Below, in pieces: positions 7,794 to 17,602 of a stretch of DNA of 64,000 nt. The stretch comes from Verrucomicrobium sp. (GTDB lineage: Bacteria; Verrucomicrobiota; Verrucomicrobiia; Methylacidiphilales; UBA1321), in NCBI GenBank assembly GCA_017849585.1, contig JAFIGT010000003.1:1-64000 (forward strand). The letters are read 5' to 3'. Position numbers and translations under genes: made by a program. Every line of letters starts with the position of its first letter. The stretch's first letter is position 1. The notes under the pieces were generated by a model. The model was not told the origin of the DNA and made no database searches. It saw only the letters and a list, made by a program, of their open reading frames with translations.

Positions 7794-8987
7794 ATGATTT
7801 TAGGACTTGGGGCTGATGGCTGGCATGGTCGCATCCGGCGCTTTGGCGCTTCTGTGGTGCTTGTTTTCCTCGTGCTCTTTGCCTGGTTGCGGCTCACGTC
7901 CACTCAGGGGATTGATCGTTTTGGCAATGGGCTGGCACCGGATTTCAGTCAATTTTACGTGGCGGGCCAATTGGCGGCAGCAGGGGAGATTGGGCGTATT
8001 TATGATGAAACGCTTTTTTCCTCGCGAGTGAATGCGCTCTTTGGTTTGCCAAAGGAAGCCGACAGTTATCCCTTTCTCTATCCCCCGTTCGTCCCGTGGA
8101 TTGCGATACCGCTCCCATGGATGCCCTACCCACTGGTTGCAAGTCTCTACTTGCTGGCGATGATGGCCTTGGGAGTTGGCCTGGCATGGTCGATCGCTCG
8201 CCATTGTCTGCTGGATCGTGACGAAGCGCTGGATGCTGTCTGGCTCTTTGTGGCGGCCATCCCCACGGTGCGCTGCCTCTTATACGGGCAGAATGGGATG
8301 ATTGCCTTGGCGGCGATCTGGTTGGGATTTCTCGCCTGGAAGGCGCGCCGCGAGGGGCTATGCGGTCTGCTCCTTGCCGCTGGGGCATTCAAACCCCAGC
8401 TTTTTGCAGGAGTCTGGCTTTGGTTGATACTCTTTGGCTCCCATCGCGCACGTGCCGGTTTGGCGTTGGGACTGCTTTTTTGGGCGGTGCTTGGCTGCGC
8501 CGGAGGAGCTGACTTGTGGAAGCAATGGCTGGACGTGATCGCCCACGTGCGGGATTCCACCAAGCTGCAAGGTCAGATGCATTCCTGGCTGAATGCGTTT
8601 GACTGGTGGCGACCTTGGCCGCGCAGCGTCGAGGTCGTTCGTGTAGTCTCCTGGTTACTGCTCATTGCTTGTTGGCTAGCGACGCTGGGCCGATTATGGA
8701 GGCAAGGCGGAATCGCTGCCGCAGAAACTGCTTTTTATCTGGCTTTGGGGGGATGGGTGTGGCTGACTCCGCGCTTTTGCCAGTACGATGCCGTGATTCT
8801 CTACCCGGCGCTGGTGTGGTGGTGGAATCGATCCCACGGCACTCATCTGGAACGCGTATGGATCATTTGCCTATTAACAGGTTTTTATTTCGGAGATTTT
8901 TTTGTCATGATCAAACTCCCTCTCTTAACTATTATTGGTGTCGTGATTTTAATAAGCCAATGTTTTCGAATAAGACATAAAACGTGA
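7794..8987 (+). CDS. GT87/DUF2029-type membrane glycosyltransferase
   Basis: A 397-aa polytopic membrane protein with about ten hydrophobic segments. The segment after the first helix, DFSQFYVAGQLAAAGEIGR, is typical of DUF2029/GT87, polyprenyl-phosphate-sugar-dependent GT-C enzymes such as mycobacterial alpha-mannosyltransferases; the Asp there is the likely catalytic acid. The ATG at 7794 is preceded by GGAG at 6-nt spacing; upstream in-frame starts at 7782 and 7749 are possible. It is divergent from the response regulator. The sugar and acceptor are unknown; a role in cell-surface polysaccharide or glycoprotein is inferred. Confidence 0.72.
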   Translation: MILGLGADGWHGRIRRFGASVVLVFLVLFAWLRLTSTQGIDRFGNGLAPDFSQFYVAGQLAAAGEIGRIYDETLFSSRVNALFGLPKEADSYPFLYPPFVPWIAIPLPWMPYPLVASLYLLAMMALGVGLAWSIARHCLLDRDEALDAVWLFVAAIPTVRCLLYGQNGMIALAAIWLGFLAWKARREGLCGLLLAAGAFKPQLFAGVWLWLILFGSHRARAGLALGLLFWAVLGCAGGADLWKQWLDVIAHVRDSTKLQGQMHSWLNAFDWWRPWPRSVEVVRVVSWLLLIACWLATLGRLWRQGGIAAAETAFYLALGGWVWLTPRFCQYDAVILYPALVWWWNRSHGTHLERVWIICLLTGFYFGDFFVMIKLPLLTIIGVVILISQCFRIRHKT

Positions 8988-9276
8988 GTCCTACGACGGT
9001 GAGTGTAAATGCTTAATGTATGTGATGCATTATGCATGAGAAGTTTACGTTACTTTCGACGAGGGCAGGATTAAGATTACGTTGTGGTTCCCATGGATTG
9101 GAATGTCATTTGCTTAAACGAAGCTGCTGATAACAGTCGGGGGTGTCAGTATTTGCAAGTTCTTGTGGCAACGTGAATCACGTGGAGAAAAGAGTTGACG
9201 CTCACGAGTCCTTTTTATACAAGAACGTGTGAAAATGAGCTGTACCCTGTAAAAATAAGCCTACTGCGACCTCTCA
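8988..9276. promoter_or_regulatory. Regulatory gap upstream of the tad operon
   Basis: This 289-bp non-coding stretch is AT-richer than its neighbours. It holds ATGCAT-T-ATGCAT at 9025-9037 and the perfect dyad ACGTGA-A-TCACGT at 9171-9183. Just downstream is a possible sigma-70-type promoter, TTGACG (9195-9200) and TATACA (9216-9221), with a short 15-bp spacer. The dyad sits directly upstream of the -35, a position compatible with an activator. I found no small Flp-pilin-like frame here. The promoter call is tentative. Confidence 0.4.
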
Positions 9277-10197
9277 ATGAAGAAAAAGCCATTTAATCCA
9301 CTCCTCCTTGGTGCGGTAGTTCTCGGCTTGATTGCATTTTATATCGTTTACCGCGAATTCCAAAATATGGAGGCGCAACGACGGGCTGACATGGCGGCTC
9401 AAGAGGCTCGCTTGCGCAAGGAGTTTGAGAGTTCCAAGCCAGGGCAGGTATTGGTTGTCGATAAGGAAAAGAAGCGCGCAGTGGTCTACGCCAAGGTGCA
9501 AATCAAATCTGGCGACAAAATTGAGGCCCCGATGTTGGAAACAAAGGATACGCCAGAGACACTCCTGCTGGCGGCCTATACGCGGCCCGAGGAAGTTGTT
9601 GGGCAATATGCGGTGACCAATATTGAGATCGGTGAACCGATGATGCCGAACAACGTCTCCAAGCTGGTTCAGCGCATGTCGGTGAAGCTTACGCCGGGAA
9701 TGCGCGCCGTCTCGCTGCCCATCGAAGGGGCACGCAATGTGACGGGTGGTTTCGTGACGGATGGTGACTTGGTGGATATTCTGTTGACCTATAAATTGAC
9801 GGCCAAGCAGGAAGGCAAGGAGCAGCTCTCTCGCACTGTCATCGTTCTACAGAATGTGAAGGTTTTGTATGCGCCTGGCCCGGATGATTATCGCACTGAC
9901 CAGACGCGTTCGCTCAAGGTTCGTCCAGGGGGCGAAATGGTGACTTTCGAAGTCACGCCAGATCAGGCGGAAATGCTCGTGCAGATGAGTGATATGGGCG
10001 TTTACCGGCTTATCCTGCGCAATCGCGACGATAAGGTGCAATGGCGTACGAAGGGCTTTAGTTCCATGGAATTTTTAGACGATGATGCTTCCGCTCAACG
10101 CCGGGCCAATCGCTCCATGCAAACAGCGGCGGAAATTGGCAATGAGATCAGGCAATCGTCCGAACAAGCCGGAGGGAGCAATTCCAATGCAAAATAA
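9277..10197 (+). CDS. cpaB: Flp pilus assembly protein CpaB/RcpC
   Basis: A 306-aa first gene of the tad operon. A single N-terminal membrane anchor (residues about 8-24) is followed by a charged linker, an SAF domain (about 60-125, with AKVQIKSGDKIEAPMLE) and the CpaB/RcpC domain (about 130-250, with KLTPGMRAVSLP and VTDGDLVDILLTY). CpaB sits in the periplasm and is thought to help the secretin assemble or gate the Flp pilus. The last 11 bp overlap the start of the secretin gene, so the two are translationally coupled. Confidence 0.88.
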   Translation: MKKKPFNPLLLGAVVLGLIAFYIVYREFQNMEAQRRADMAAQEARLRKEFESSKPGQVLVVDKEKKRAVVYAKVQIKSGDKIEAPMLETKDTPETLLLAAYTRPEEVVGQYAVTNIEIGEPMMPNNVSKLVQRMSVKLTPGMRAVSLPIEGARNVTGGFVTDGDLVDILLTYKLTAKQEGKEQLSRTVIVLQNVKVLYAPGPDDYRTDQTRSLKVRPGGEMVTFEVTPDQAEMLVQMSDMGVYRLILRNRDDKVQWRTKGFSSMEFLDDDASAQRRANRSMQTAAEIGNEIRQSSEQAGGSNSNAK

Positions 10198-12661
10198 GTT
10201 CATGAGAATCCTGTCGGCCATGATGCTGGCCTTTTCTCTTGCCGTAGTATCGGTGTTTGCTGCGCCGGTTTCATCCGAGGGAACGACGCAGAAGCTCGAT
10301 ATTTACGTATCTGAAAGCAAGATTATCTACCTCAACAAGGCTGTAGAGGATGTGACCTCTTCCAATCCGGATGTGGTGAGCGTGGATCGGGTGAGGGGAA
10401 TGGAAAATCAGATCTCGGTCTCCGGTGGTGCCGTCGGAGAGTCCTCCATTACCGTCCGTATGGGTAATGAGACGCGGATCTATCAGATCAAAGTCAGCCC
10501 GATGCCGCAGCGCATTTACATTAACATTCCTGAAAGCAAGTATCTCAGCTTTAAAAACCGCGTGGAGGATTTTAATCTTTCCGTCCCCGGCGTCGTGCGC
10601 GTCCTGCAGCCGACGGACAAGGAGTTATTGTTGGAGGCGCTGCCGATCTCATCGAATGGAACGCGGACAACATTGACGGTATTTAGCAAGGGCGAGATCT
10701 ATCGTTATTACATCTCCACATTTGAAAATCGTGGCGCCGATTTGATGGAGATTCAAAATGCATTTACCACGCGTGGCTACAAGCTCCTGACGATTAAATT
10801 CTCACGGGATGAGGCGACGCTGGGAGGTACGGTTTCCACGCAAGAGGAGCTGGACGACGCGGTGCGTATCGTCAAGCAATTCACTCCCTATGTTGTCATC
10901 AAAGCGGAAGTGGGCAATTACGTTGTCCAATCCGAGGAGAGCGAGGACGAACGGATCATTGCCAACAACATTCTGCGCATCTCGCAAGTGAAGGGGCTCA
11001 CGGTTCGCGTCAAATTTGCCCAACCGCAGGAACGAACCTCCAGCGTTTTTACCCGCGTGGTGGGCAAGCCTGCCTTGAGCACCTCGGTGACGGATAATCA
11101 GACCCGGCTCACGACCAATACCACGGATTTGCCAAAGGATGACGGGCCTGTTAGCAAGGCTCCGATTGAAGGTACCTTGGAAACGGTCAATACCAGCCAG
11201 GACAAGGCAGTTCCGGAGAAAATCTTCTTATTTGGTGAGCTCAAGGACGATTTGGAGGAGGCTAAGGCGATTCGCGTCGCCCGTACCTTTTGCCCTTTCG
11301 TCGTATCGATGATAACGGTCAAAGACCCCATTCAAGTGCGGCTGAAGACACGCGTCTTGACGGTTGACCTAAACAAGCTCAAGAACACAGGTATTAATTG
11401 GTTTTCCGGCACCAATACAGCCTCCTTTCCGGCGGTGGGCGGCGGGTTGACTTATCAGCTCTCCAATAAACCGTTCGCGATGCAGGACGTTCTGATGGCG
11501 TTGCAGACCGATGTGCAATTCGCCATTAATCTCGGTGAAAATAATGATTTTATCAAGCAGGTCCAATCGATTGACACGCTGCTTTCCAACGGACAGCCCG
11601 GCTCTCTTTTTCGCGGACAGCGGATTCCCTATCTGGCCGCGTTTAGCACGGACGATAATGGCAATGTAACGACGACGACTGGTTTTGTTGAAGTAGGTTT
11701 GAGGATTCTCGTCGTTCCCCTTAACTACGAGCGAGCCAGCCAGCAAGCGGGCGAGCGACTGAGTATTACCCGTTCGGATGGAAGATCTGAATTTCCCACC
11801 CTCTCCAAATATTTTCAACTCAACCGATCCATTGGTCAGCAGGGGCAGCCCGCCCTCATCGATGAATCGATGAAGTATGTGGATGAGAACGGGTTGATAG
11901 GGATGTGTGTATTTGTGAATGTTTCGGCACTTGTACAGATGAGAACGATCAGTTCATCGGTCACGGCGCCTGACACCACAGAAAAGGAAAGCATGGCTCG
12001 CGCCCAAATGCGAGATGGTCAAAGTCTCGTCATTGGCGGCATCATGGATGATCAGTTGCAGAAGACGATCAAATCGGTCCCCGGCTTCAATAAGATTCCG
12101 ATTTTTGGGTTTCTCTTTGATTCCACAAACAAAACCAGCTCAGCCAGTGAAATGGTGCTGACCTTTACGCCGGAAATTGTCCGTCTGAATGGTTCACCAG
12201 CCAAACTCATGCCCAAGCCGAACCTGCCCGAGGTTCAGGACTTGATGGAGCAGCAAAAGCTGATCCCGACAACCAAGCCGGTACGCTACGACGCGCGGCG
12301 CGTGGATTTGCGTTCTGATACGCTTTCCCAGCCCAAAATTTCGACGGACGCACCCAAGCCTGCACCGCAGCCCCCGGTGGTCATCCCGACAGAGACCGAA
12401 GTGGCTAAACCGGTACCAGTTCCTCTTTTCCAAACACCCGATCTGGCCCCTCCTCCTCCCGCAGAAGTGGCCAAAATTCCCGTGAAAGACACGGCGGATG
12501 TTCCCCAGCCCACGCCCCCCCCGGCTCCTGCGCCGGTGACACCTCCACCGTCCGCCCAGGCAGTGGCTCCGGCTCCGGCCGAACCGAAGATTGACACGGC
12601 CCCACCCAGGGTAAACAATGGGGGAACGAACCCAACTGAGATTCCACCTACCCTGCCGTGA
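10187..12661 (+). CDS. cpaC: Tad/Flp pilus secretin CpaC/RcpA
   Basis: An 824-aa outer-membrane secretin with a signal peptide ending near VFAAPVSS. The N-terminal pilus-secretin domains (from about residue 32: LDIYVSESKIIYLNKAVEDV) are repeat-like modules. The C-terminal secretin domain includes the signature DGQSLVIGGIMDDQLQK near residues 606-622 and ends at SEMVLTFTPEIVR. About 155 further residues follow, low in complexity and rich in Pro, Ala and Val; secretins normally stop near that point, so the tail is unusual. The ATG at 10187 is preceded by GGAGGGA and starts the signal peptide, so I prefer it to upstream in-frame ATGs. Confidence 0.92.
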   Translation: MQNKFMRILSAMMLAFSLAVVSVFAAPVSSEGTTQKLDIYVSESKIIYLNKAVEDVTSSNPDVVSVDRVRGMENQISVSGGAVGESSITVRMGNETRIYQIKVSPMPQRIYINIPESKYLSFKNRVEDFNLSVPGVVRVLQPTDKELLLEALPISSNGTRTTLTVFSKGEIYRYYISTFENRGADLMEIQNAFTTRGYKLLTIKFSRDEATLGGTVSTQEELDDAVRIVKQFTPYVVIKAEVGNYVVQSEESEDERIIANNILRISQVKGLTVRVKFAQPQERTSSVFTRVVGKPALSTSVTDNQTRLTTNTTDLPKDDGPVSKAPIEGTLETVNTSQDKAVPEKIFLFGELKDDLEEAKAIRVARTFCPFVVSMITVKDPIQVRLKTRVLTVDLNKLKNTGINWFSGTNTASFPAVGGGLTYQLSNKPFAMQDVLMALQTDVQFAINLGENNDFIKQVQSIDTLLSNGQPGSLFRGQRIPYLAAFSTDDNGNVTTTTGFVEVGLRILVVPLNYERASQQAGERLSITRSDGRSEFPTLSKYFQLNRSIGQQGQPALIDESMKYVDENGLIGMCVFVNVSALVQMRTISSSVTAPDTTEKESMARAQMRDGQSLVIGGIMDDQLQKTIKSVPGFNKIPIFGFLFDSTNKTSSASEMVLTFTPEIVRLNGSPAKLMPKPNLPEVQDLMEQQKLIPTTKPVRYDARRVDLRSDTLSQPKISTDAPKPAPQPPVVIPTETEVAKPVPVPLFQTPDLAPPPPAEVAKIPVKDTADVPQPTPPPAPAPVTPPPSAQAVAPAPAEPKIDTAPPRVNNGGTNPTEIPPTLP

Positions 12662-12664
12662 CCA

Positions 12665-13921
12665 ATGATAGACGTTTTCCTAGTGCATGATGATGTTGAT
12701 CGTGCATCGGTTATCCGCGCGGCAATTGCCGCAAATCCTGAACTGAATCTTGTCAGCGAAACGCAGACAGGACGCGAAGGCGCGTTTGCGGTGGCCACTA
12801 TCCTGCAGGGGCATCCCCGGCTTTTGATCGTCCGGCTGAACTTGGGCGACATCAACGGATTTGATTTCATCAATCAGATTAAAGCCAAGTCCCCAGACGT
12901 TTACATCGTACCCGCTTTGGAGGGAAACGAAGGCGGCCAGGTCTGGCAGAATTTACTCCAGCTCGAATTGCGTGATGTGATCATGGGGCAAGTGCCCCAG
13001 CAAGAGGTGGCGAAAGTCATCAAATCCGCAGCGGGCCGAGCCCAAGTTCTTTTTGACGCGAACAAAGCCGCGTCGAGCGCGATGGTGGGCGAAGCTTTTG
13101 TGGTCAGCGTGGTTTCGGCTCGCGGAGGTGTTGGTAAATCCGTCATCGCGACCAATCTCGCGGCCGGCATTGCCAAACACAGTGATAGCGTTTCCCTGCT
13201 CGATTTCAGTCTGAATCCAGGCGACTTTGCCGTGATGCTCGACGACGTGCCGCGGAACAATATCATGGATGCCGTCGCAGCGGGTGGTAATCTGGATGCC
13301 GAGTTGCTGCAAAATCTGCTAGCGCCCCATCCCCGGCTCGGATTCCGCTACCTGGCCTGCCCTAATCAGGATTTCGACCCCTCCGCTTTCGATTACAACG
13401 TGGCACTGGCAATGATGAATGCCATGCGTTCGCTCAGCCAGTACATTGTGGTGGATACCGGCCTTTCCGCGTCCGGACCAACGATTGCGGCAGTCGACAG
13501 CAGTGATATCATTTTCTTCCTGACCTCGCGCGATGTGGCACGACTCCTCGGCGCTCAACGCTTCATCAAGTACCTCAAGAACGATCGCGGTATTCCCAAT
13601 CAAAAGATCAAGGTGCTCGTCAACGAAGCAGAAGTGGGGGCAGAGATTTCCGAAAGCGAAATTGAATCGCTGCTCGAACATCCTGTGACAGCTTATCTGC
13701 CCTGCAACGCCGCTCCCGTCACCTACTCAATCAACAGTGGCTCGCCCATTGTGGTCTCCGAATCCCATCATCCGGTTGCCGTGGTGCTGGCCAAGCTGGC
13801 AGAGCTTTCCTACAACCGCTGGCAGGAACGCGCTCCCGACCCGGATAGCGCCAAAGTCCAGCGTGCGACCAAGGGGCTGGGAGCCAAACTTTCGCAGAAG
13901 CTAAACATTGGGCATCGATAA
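12665..13921 (+). CDS. cpaE: Tad pilus localisation ATPase CpaE/TadZ
   Basis: A 418-aa protein. Residues 1-125 form a receiver-like fold, but the phospho-acceptor position is Arg57 (LLIVRLNLGDINGF) instead of Asp, so it should not be phosphorylated in the usual way. The ParA/MinD-type ATPase follows, with deviant Walker A SARGGVGKS (151-159); the signature Lys before GG is Arg. CpaE/TadZ proteins set the polar site of Tad machine assembly. It begins 3 bp after the secretin stop. The family assignment is firm; localisation is inferred from known homologues. Confidence 0.88.
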   Translation: MIDVFLVHDDVDRASVIRAAIAANPELNLVSETQTGREGAFAVATILQGHPRLLIVRLNLGDINGFDFINQIKAKSPDVYIVPALEGNEGGQVWQNLLQLELRDVIMGQVPQQEVAKVIKSAAGRAQVLFDANKAASSAMVGEAFVVSVVSARGGVGKSVIATNLAAGIAKHSDSVSLLDFSLNPGDFAVMLDDVPRNNIMDAVAAGGNLDAELLQNLLAPHPRLGFRYLACPNQDFDPSAFDYNVALAMMNAMRSLSQYIVVDTGLSASGPTIAAVDSSDIIFFLTSRDVARLLGAQRFIKYLKNDRGIPNQKIKVLVNEAEVGAEISESEIESLLEHPVTAYLPCNAAPVTYSINSGSPIVVSESHHPVAVVLAKLAELSYNRWQERAPDPDSAKVQRATKGLGAKLSQKLNIGHR

Positions 13922-14052
13922 GACGCATTTCCCGCGAGCGGGATGACGTTTCCAGATGGCCATCGGTAGTGATGATGGTGGTGTTTTTCCCTCAGGCGGC
14001 GCTTGAGTGATAGATGATTTTGCGGTACAAAAAATGCAGGTGAATTGAACGC

Positions 14053-15603
14053 ATGTCCAACATTCCCAACTTCAACCGACCACCCGGCCCGCCCGGAATG
14101 ATTCCCCGGCCCGGAGGCATTCCCCCACGGCCACTTGGCGCAGGCATTCCACCGCGTCCTCCCGGCGCGGGCATACCGCCAATGCGGCCACCATCGGGTG
14201 CGGGTACAGTCCCGACCGCGCCAGCTCCGGCACCTGCAAATCCGGCCGTCCCCACGGCACCAGCGCCCCACGTGGCAGCTGCCGGTACGCAAAAGGCGCA
14301 GCCCGATGCCGCGCAGGAATTCATCATGCAGTTCAAGAAGCAACTGCTGCCCTATCTAGTACAAGCCATCGACCCCAAGTTGCTGGAGCGCGGAAATGAG
14401 AATGCGCTCAAGGCACGCATCGAGCAATTGGTGGATGAGCGTTTGACCGCCGACAAGGTTCCGATCGGGCGCCAACTGCGCGTCAAATTGCTGGGCGACA
14501 TCATTGATGAAATGGTTGGGTTCGGCCCGCTGGAAAATCTGCTCAAGGATGACACCGTGACTGAAATCATGGTGAACGGTCACCACACGATTTACATCGA
14601 ACAAAAAGGACGCTTGATTCTTTCCCCGGTCAAGTTTGTGGACGTGGAAAGTTGCCGCCGCGTTATCGATAAGATTCTCTCCCCCTTGGGCCGCCGCGTG
14701 GATGAATCAAGTCCCCTGTGCGACGCCCGGCTTCCCGATGGCTCTCGCGTGAATGTCATTATTCCTCCCCTCGCACTCAACGGGCCGACCATTACCATCC
14801 GTAAGTTCAGCAAATCGCCGTTGACAATGGAGAAGCTCATTGAGTTCAAGGCACTCTCACAGAGCATGGCCATGTTCCTCAAGGCCTGCGTCCACTGTAC
14901 GTTGAACATCGTCATTTCAGGTGGCACCGGTTCCGGCAAAACCACCATGCTCAACGCGCTCTCCTCCTTTATTCCCGACGGCGAACGTATCGTCACCATC
15001 GAGGACGCGGCGGAACTGAATCTGCAGCAGGACCACGTTGTACGTCTGGAGAGCAAGCCGAAGAACATCGAAGGCAAGGGTGAGGTCACCATTCGAGACT
15101 TGGTGAAAAACAGTCTGCGTATGCGGCCTGACCGTATCGTCATTGGTGAGTGTCGTGGAGGTGAAGCGCTCGACATGATCCAGGCGATGAACACCGGCCA
15201 CGACGGTTCTCTTACCACGACGCATGCGAACTCCCCGCGCGATGCCATTTCCCGGCTGGAAACTCTCGTCATGATGTCCGGTATGGATCTGCCACAGCAG
15301 GCGATCCGCCAGCAAATTGCAGCCGCCGTACACCTCATTGCACAGATCAGTCGACTCTCCGATGGCAGCCGTAAATGCGTCTACATTACCGAAATTCAGG
15401 GCATGGAAGGCAATGTGGTGACATTGCAGGATATCTTCAAATACGAGCAAACAGGGGTGAACTCCGAAGGCAAGCTGATCGGCGTGACCAAAGGACTTGG
15501 TATTGTACCCAAGTGCCACAAGCGGTTTGAGTCAAACGATCTCAATATTCCGATCGAAATTTACCAGAGTGTTCTCCACCACAATAACCCCGACTACGCC
15601 TGA
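14053..15603 (+). CDS. cpaF: Tad pilus ATPase CpaF/TadA
   Basis: A 516-aa secretion-superfamily hexameric ATPase that powers pilin assembly. The first about 75 residues are Pro/Gly/Ala-rich and contain near-repeats of GAGIPPRPP. The N-terminal CpaF domain follows, then Walker A GGTGSGKTT (about 291-299), the Asp box region VTIEDAAEL, Walker B region RMRPDRIVIGECRGGEA and the His box TGHDGSLTTTHANSPRDA. It is separated from cpaE by 131 bp with no gene. Confidence 0.95.
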   Translation: MSNIPNFNRPPGPPGMIPRPGGIPPRPLGAGIPPRPPGAGIPPMRPPSGAGTVPTAPAPAPANPAVPTAPAPHVAAAGTQKAQPDAAQEFIMQFKKQLLPYLVQAIDPKLLERGNENALKARIEQLVDERLTADKVPIGRQLRVKLLGDIIDEMVGFGPLENLLKDDTVTEIMVNGHHTIYIEQKGRLILSPVKFVDVESCRRVIDKILSPLGRRVDESSPLCDARLPDGSRVNVIIPPLALNGPTITIRKFSKSPLTMEKLIEFKALSQSMAMFLKACVHCTLNIVISGGTGSGKTTMLNALSSFIPDGERIVTIEDAAELNLQQDHVVRLESKPKNIEGKGEVTIRDLVKNSLRMRPDRIVIGECRGGEALDMIQAMNTGHDGSLTTTHANSPRDAISRLETLVMMSGMDLPQQAIRQQIAAAVHLIAQISRLSDGSRKCVYITEIQGMEGNVVTLQDIFKYEQTGVNSEGKLIGVTKGLGIVPKCHKRFESNDLNIPIEIYQSVLHHNNPDYA

Positions 15604-15608
15604 TACTT

Positions 15609-16604
15609 ATGTCCCTGTTAACAACCGTATTACTGGCTTTCTGTTTCGTTGGCGCCGGGGTGATGGCTGCGCTGGCGCATATCCAGAAGCAATCGGCGCC
15701 CGCCTTGGATCTCAAGGAAAAGCTGAAGAACCTGACCCAGGAAGCGCAGCAGGGGCTGATGGGAGAACTTGGAGAAATTGACAAGCCGCGGGCAAAACCT
15801 TCGTTCGACTACCGCAAGTTTTTCGGCACCATCACAGGGCAGGTTTACATTGAAAAGCTCGACCGCACACTGGCGCAATCCGATGTGCCGATGAAGGTGG
15901 GCGAGTTCCTCATGTTGCGAGTCCTCCTAGTGGTGGTCGCATTTGGCATCGTTCAGTTTTTGACGGCCAACTTTGCCATGGCCCTGGGCGTTGCCGCCGT
16001 GGTCTCGATTTTGCACATTCCTTTCCTCGCGCTCAAACGCAGCATGCGCATCAATAAGTTTGTCCTCCAACTCTCCGAATTTCTCGTCCTGATCACCAAT
16101 TCCTTGCGAGCAGGCCAGACCTTCTTGCAGGGCGTCGACATCGCCTCGCGCGAGTCACCAAATCCGATTGGGATGGAATTTCGCCAGTTGCTGAAAGAAA
16201 CCAATCTGGGGGTGCCCGTGGAGCAGGCCTTCGATAACATGCTCCAACGCATTCCGAGTGAGGATTTGAAAATCGTCATGAGTGCTTTTTCCATTCAGCG
16301 TCAAGTTGGCGGCAATCTTGCTGATATCATGGAACAGGTCGCCGCCATGATCCGGCAACGCATCCAAATTCAAGGACAGATCAAAGTCTTGACCACACAG
16401 GGAAAGCTTTCCGGAGCCATTGTGGGCTTGCTTCCAGTAGGTCTCGGCACAGTCATTACAATGATGAATTACAAGTACATGGCTCGCCTTTGGACGATTA
16501 CTCCCGAAACCGGCATGGCGGGCCCCCTGATGCTTGGCATTGGCATCTTTATGGAATTGCTCGGATGCTTTGTCATCTACAAGATTTGTGATATCGAAGT
16601 GTAA
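15609..16604 (+). CDS. tadB: Tad inner-membrane platform protein TadB
   Basis: A 331-aa protein with an N-terminal transmembrane helix, a pair of helices near residues 100-145, a T2SSF/GspF-type domain (about 155-280, with LRAGQTFLQGVDIASRE and FSIQRQVGGNLADIMEQ) and a C-terminal helix pair. It forms the cytoplasmic-membrane platform on which the CpaF ATPase acts. It starts 5 bp after the cpaF stop and is followed by its partner TadC. Confidence 0.92.
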   Translation: MSLLTTVLLAFCFVGAGVMAALAHIQKQSAPALDLKEKLKNLTQEAQQGLMGELGEIDKPRAKPSFDYRKFFGTITGQVYIEKLDRTLAQSDVPMKVGEFLMLRVLLVVVAFGIVQFLTANFAMALGVAAVVSILHIPFLALKRSMRINKFVLQLSEFLVLITNSLRAGQTFLQGVDIASRESPNPIGMEFRQLLKETNLGVPVEQAFDNMLQRIPSEDLKIVMSAFSIQRQVGGNLADIMEQVAAMIRQRIQIQGQIKVLTTQGKLSGAIVGLLPVGLGTVITMMNYKYMARLWTITPETGMAGPLMLGIGIFMELLGCFVIYKICDIEV

Positions 16605-16647
16605 GAAAATGAACATATTTGTCATGAACCACGACAAGGATTAAGCC

Positions 16648-17592
16648 ATGCCATTGATGATTCTAGCAGGATGCCTGCTTTTTTTCGTGGCTTTGATCAT
16701 GCTTGCCAACGGGTTAAAACCTGTTGAAGCACCCTCCATCGGCAAGCGTCTCGAAGGTTTGCAGGCGGCCGGTAGTGACAAGCAATCCCTGCGCGACGCG
16801 GATGAGATGAATAAAAGCTTCATCGTCCGCGTGGTTCTGCCGTTGGCGGACAAACTTTCGAAGGTATTTTCCGGCATAACACCAGCCACCGCCTTGGAAT
16901 CCTGCCGAAAGGACATTGCTTCGGCCGGCATGACCGGCAAGGTTTCCCCGGTTCAGATCACGACGCTGTCCTACATGCTGCTGATCACCCTGCCATCCTT
17001 CTTTTACTTTCTGACGGCCGTCAAAGTGGAACGGACTTCACAGGATTACATGATCATCCTCATCGCCGCGGTGCTGGGTTATCGCATGCCGATGGGCTTC
17101 ATTCAGGGAAAAGCCAAGAAGCGCAAGCATGAGATTCAAAAAGCACTGCCCTTTACGCTGGATCTCATTTCGATCAGCGTCGAAGCAGGAATGGCGCTGG
17201 ACGGTGCCATGGCCATTGTCGCCGAGAAAACACGCGGACCTCTGACAGACGAATTGAATTTGACGTTGCGGGAAATACGTTTGGGCAAAGGTCGCAATGA
17301 GGCTCTGCTCGATCTAGGACAGCGCGTTGATGTCGACGATCTGAAGTCATTCCTGACGGCGGTCACCTACATTTCCCGTTTGGGCGGCAGTCTCGTGGAA
17401 GTGATTCGGATTCAAGCCAATGCCATGCGTATCAAGCGGCGGCAGCGCGCGGAGGAGAAAGCGATGAAAACTCCTGTAAAAATCATGATTCCGCTCGTTA
17501 TCTTTATATTCCCTTCCATGTTCATCGTGATTCTGGGACCGGCGGGCATGCAGTTGGTGGAAAATCTACAAAACGCTCCTGTGGGCGGCTGA
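16648..17592 (+). CDS. tadC: Tad inner-membrane platform protein TadC
   Basis: A 314-aa protein with an N-terminal helix, two central helices, a T2SSF domain (about 160-285, with LDLISISVEAGMALDGAM and TYISRLGGSLVEVIRIQ) and a C-terminal helix ending near VIFIFPSMFIVILGP. It is the second GspF-like platform subunit and the usual heterodimer partner of TadB. Confidence 0.92.
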   Translation: MPLMILAGCLLFFVALIMLANGLKPVEAPSIGKRLEGLQAAGSDKQSLRDADEMNKSFIVRVVLPLADKLSKVFSGITPATALESCRKDIASAGMTGKVSPVQITTLSYMLLITLPSFFYFLTAVKVERTSQDYMIILIAAVLGYRMPMGFIQGKAKKRKHEIQKALPFTLDLISISVEAGMALDGAMAIVAEKTRGPLTDELNLTLREIRLGKGRNEALLDLGQRVDVDDLKSFLTAVTYISRLGGSLVEVIRIQANAMRIKRRQRAEEKAMKTPVKIMIPLVIFIFPSMFIVILGPAGMQLVENLQNAPVGG

Positions 17593-17602
17593 GGTAATTT
17601 CT

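Noticed and set aside
8988-9276. A missed Flp pilin gene in front of cpaB
   Set aside because: I read all frames for a short protein with a hydrophobic N-terminal helix and early Glu and found none.
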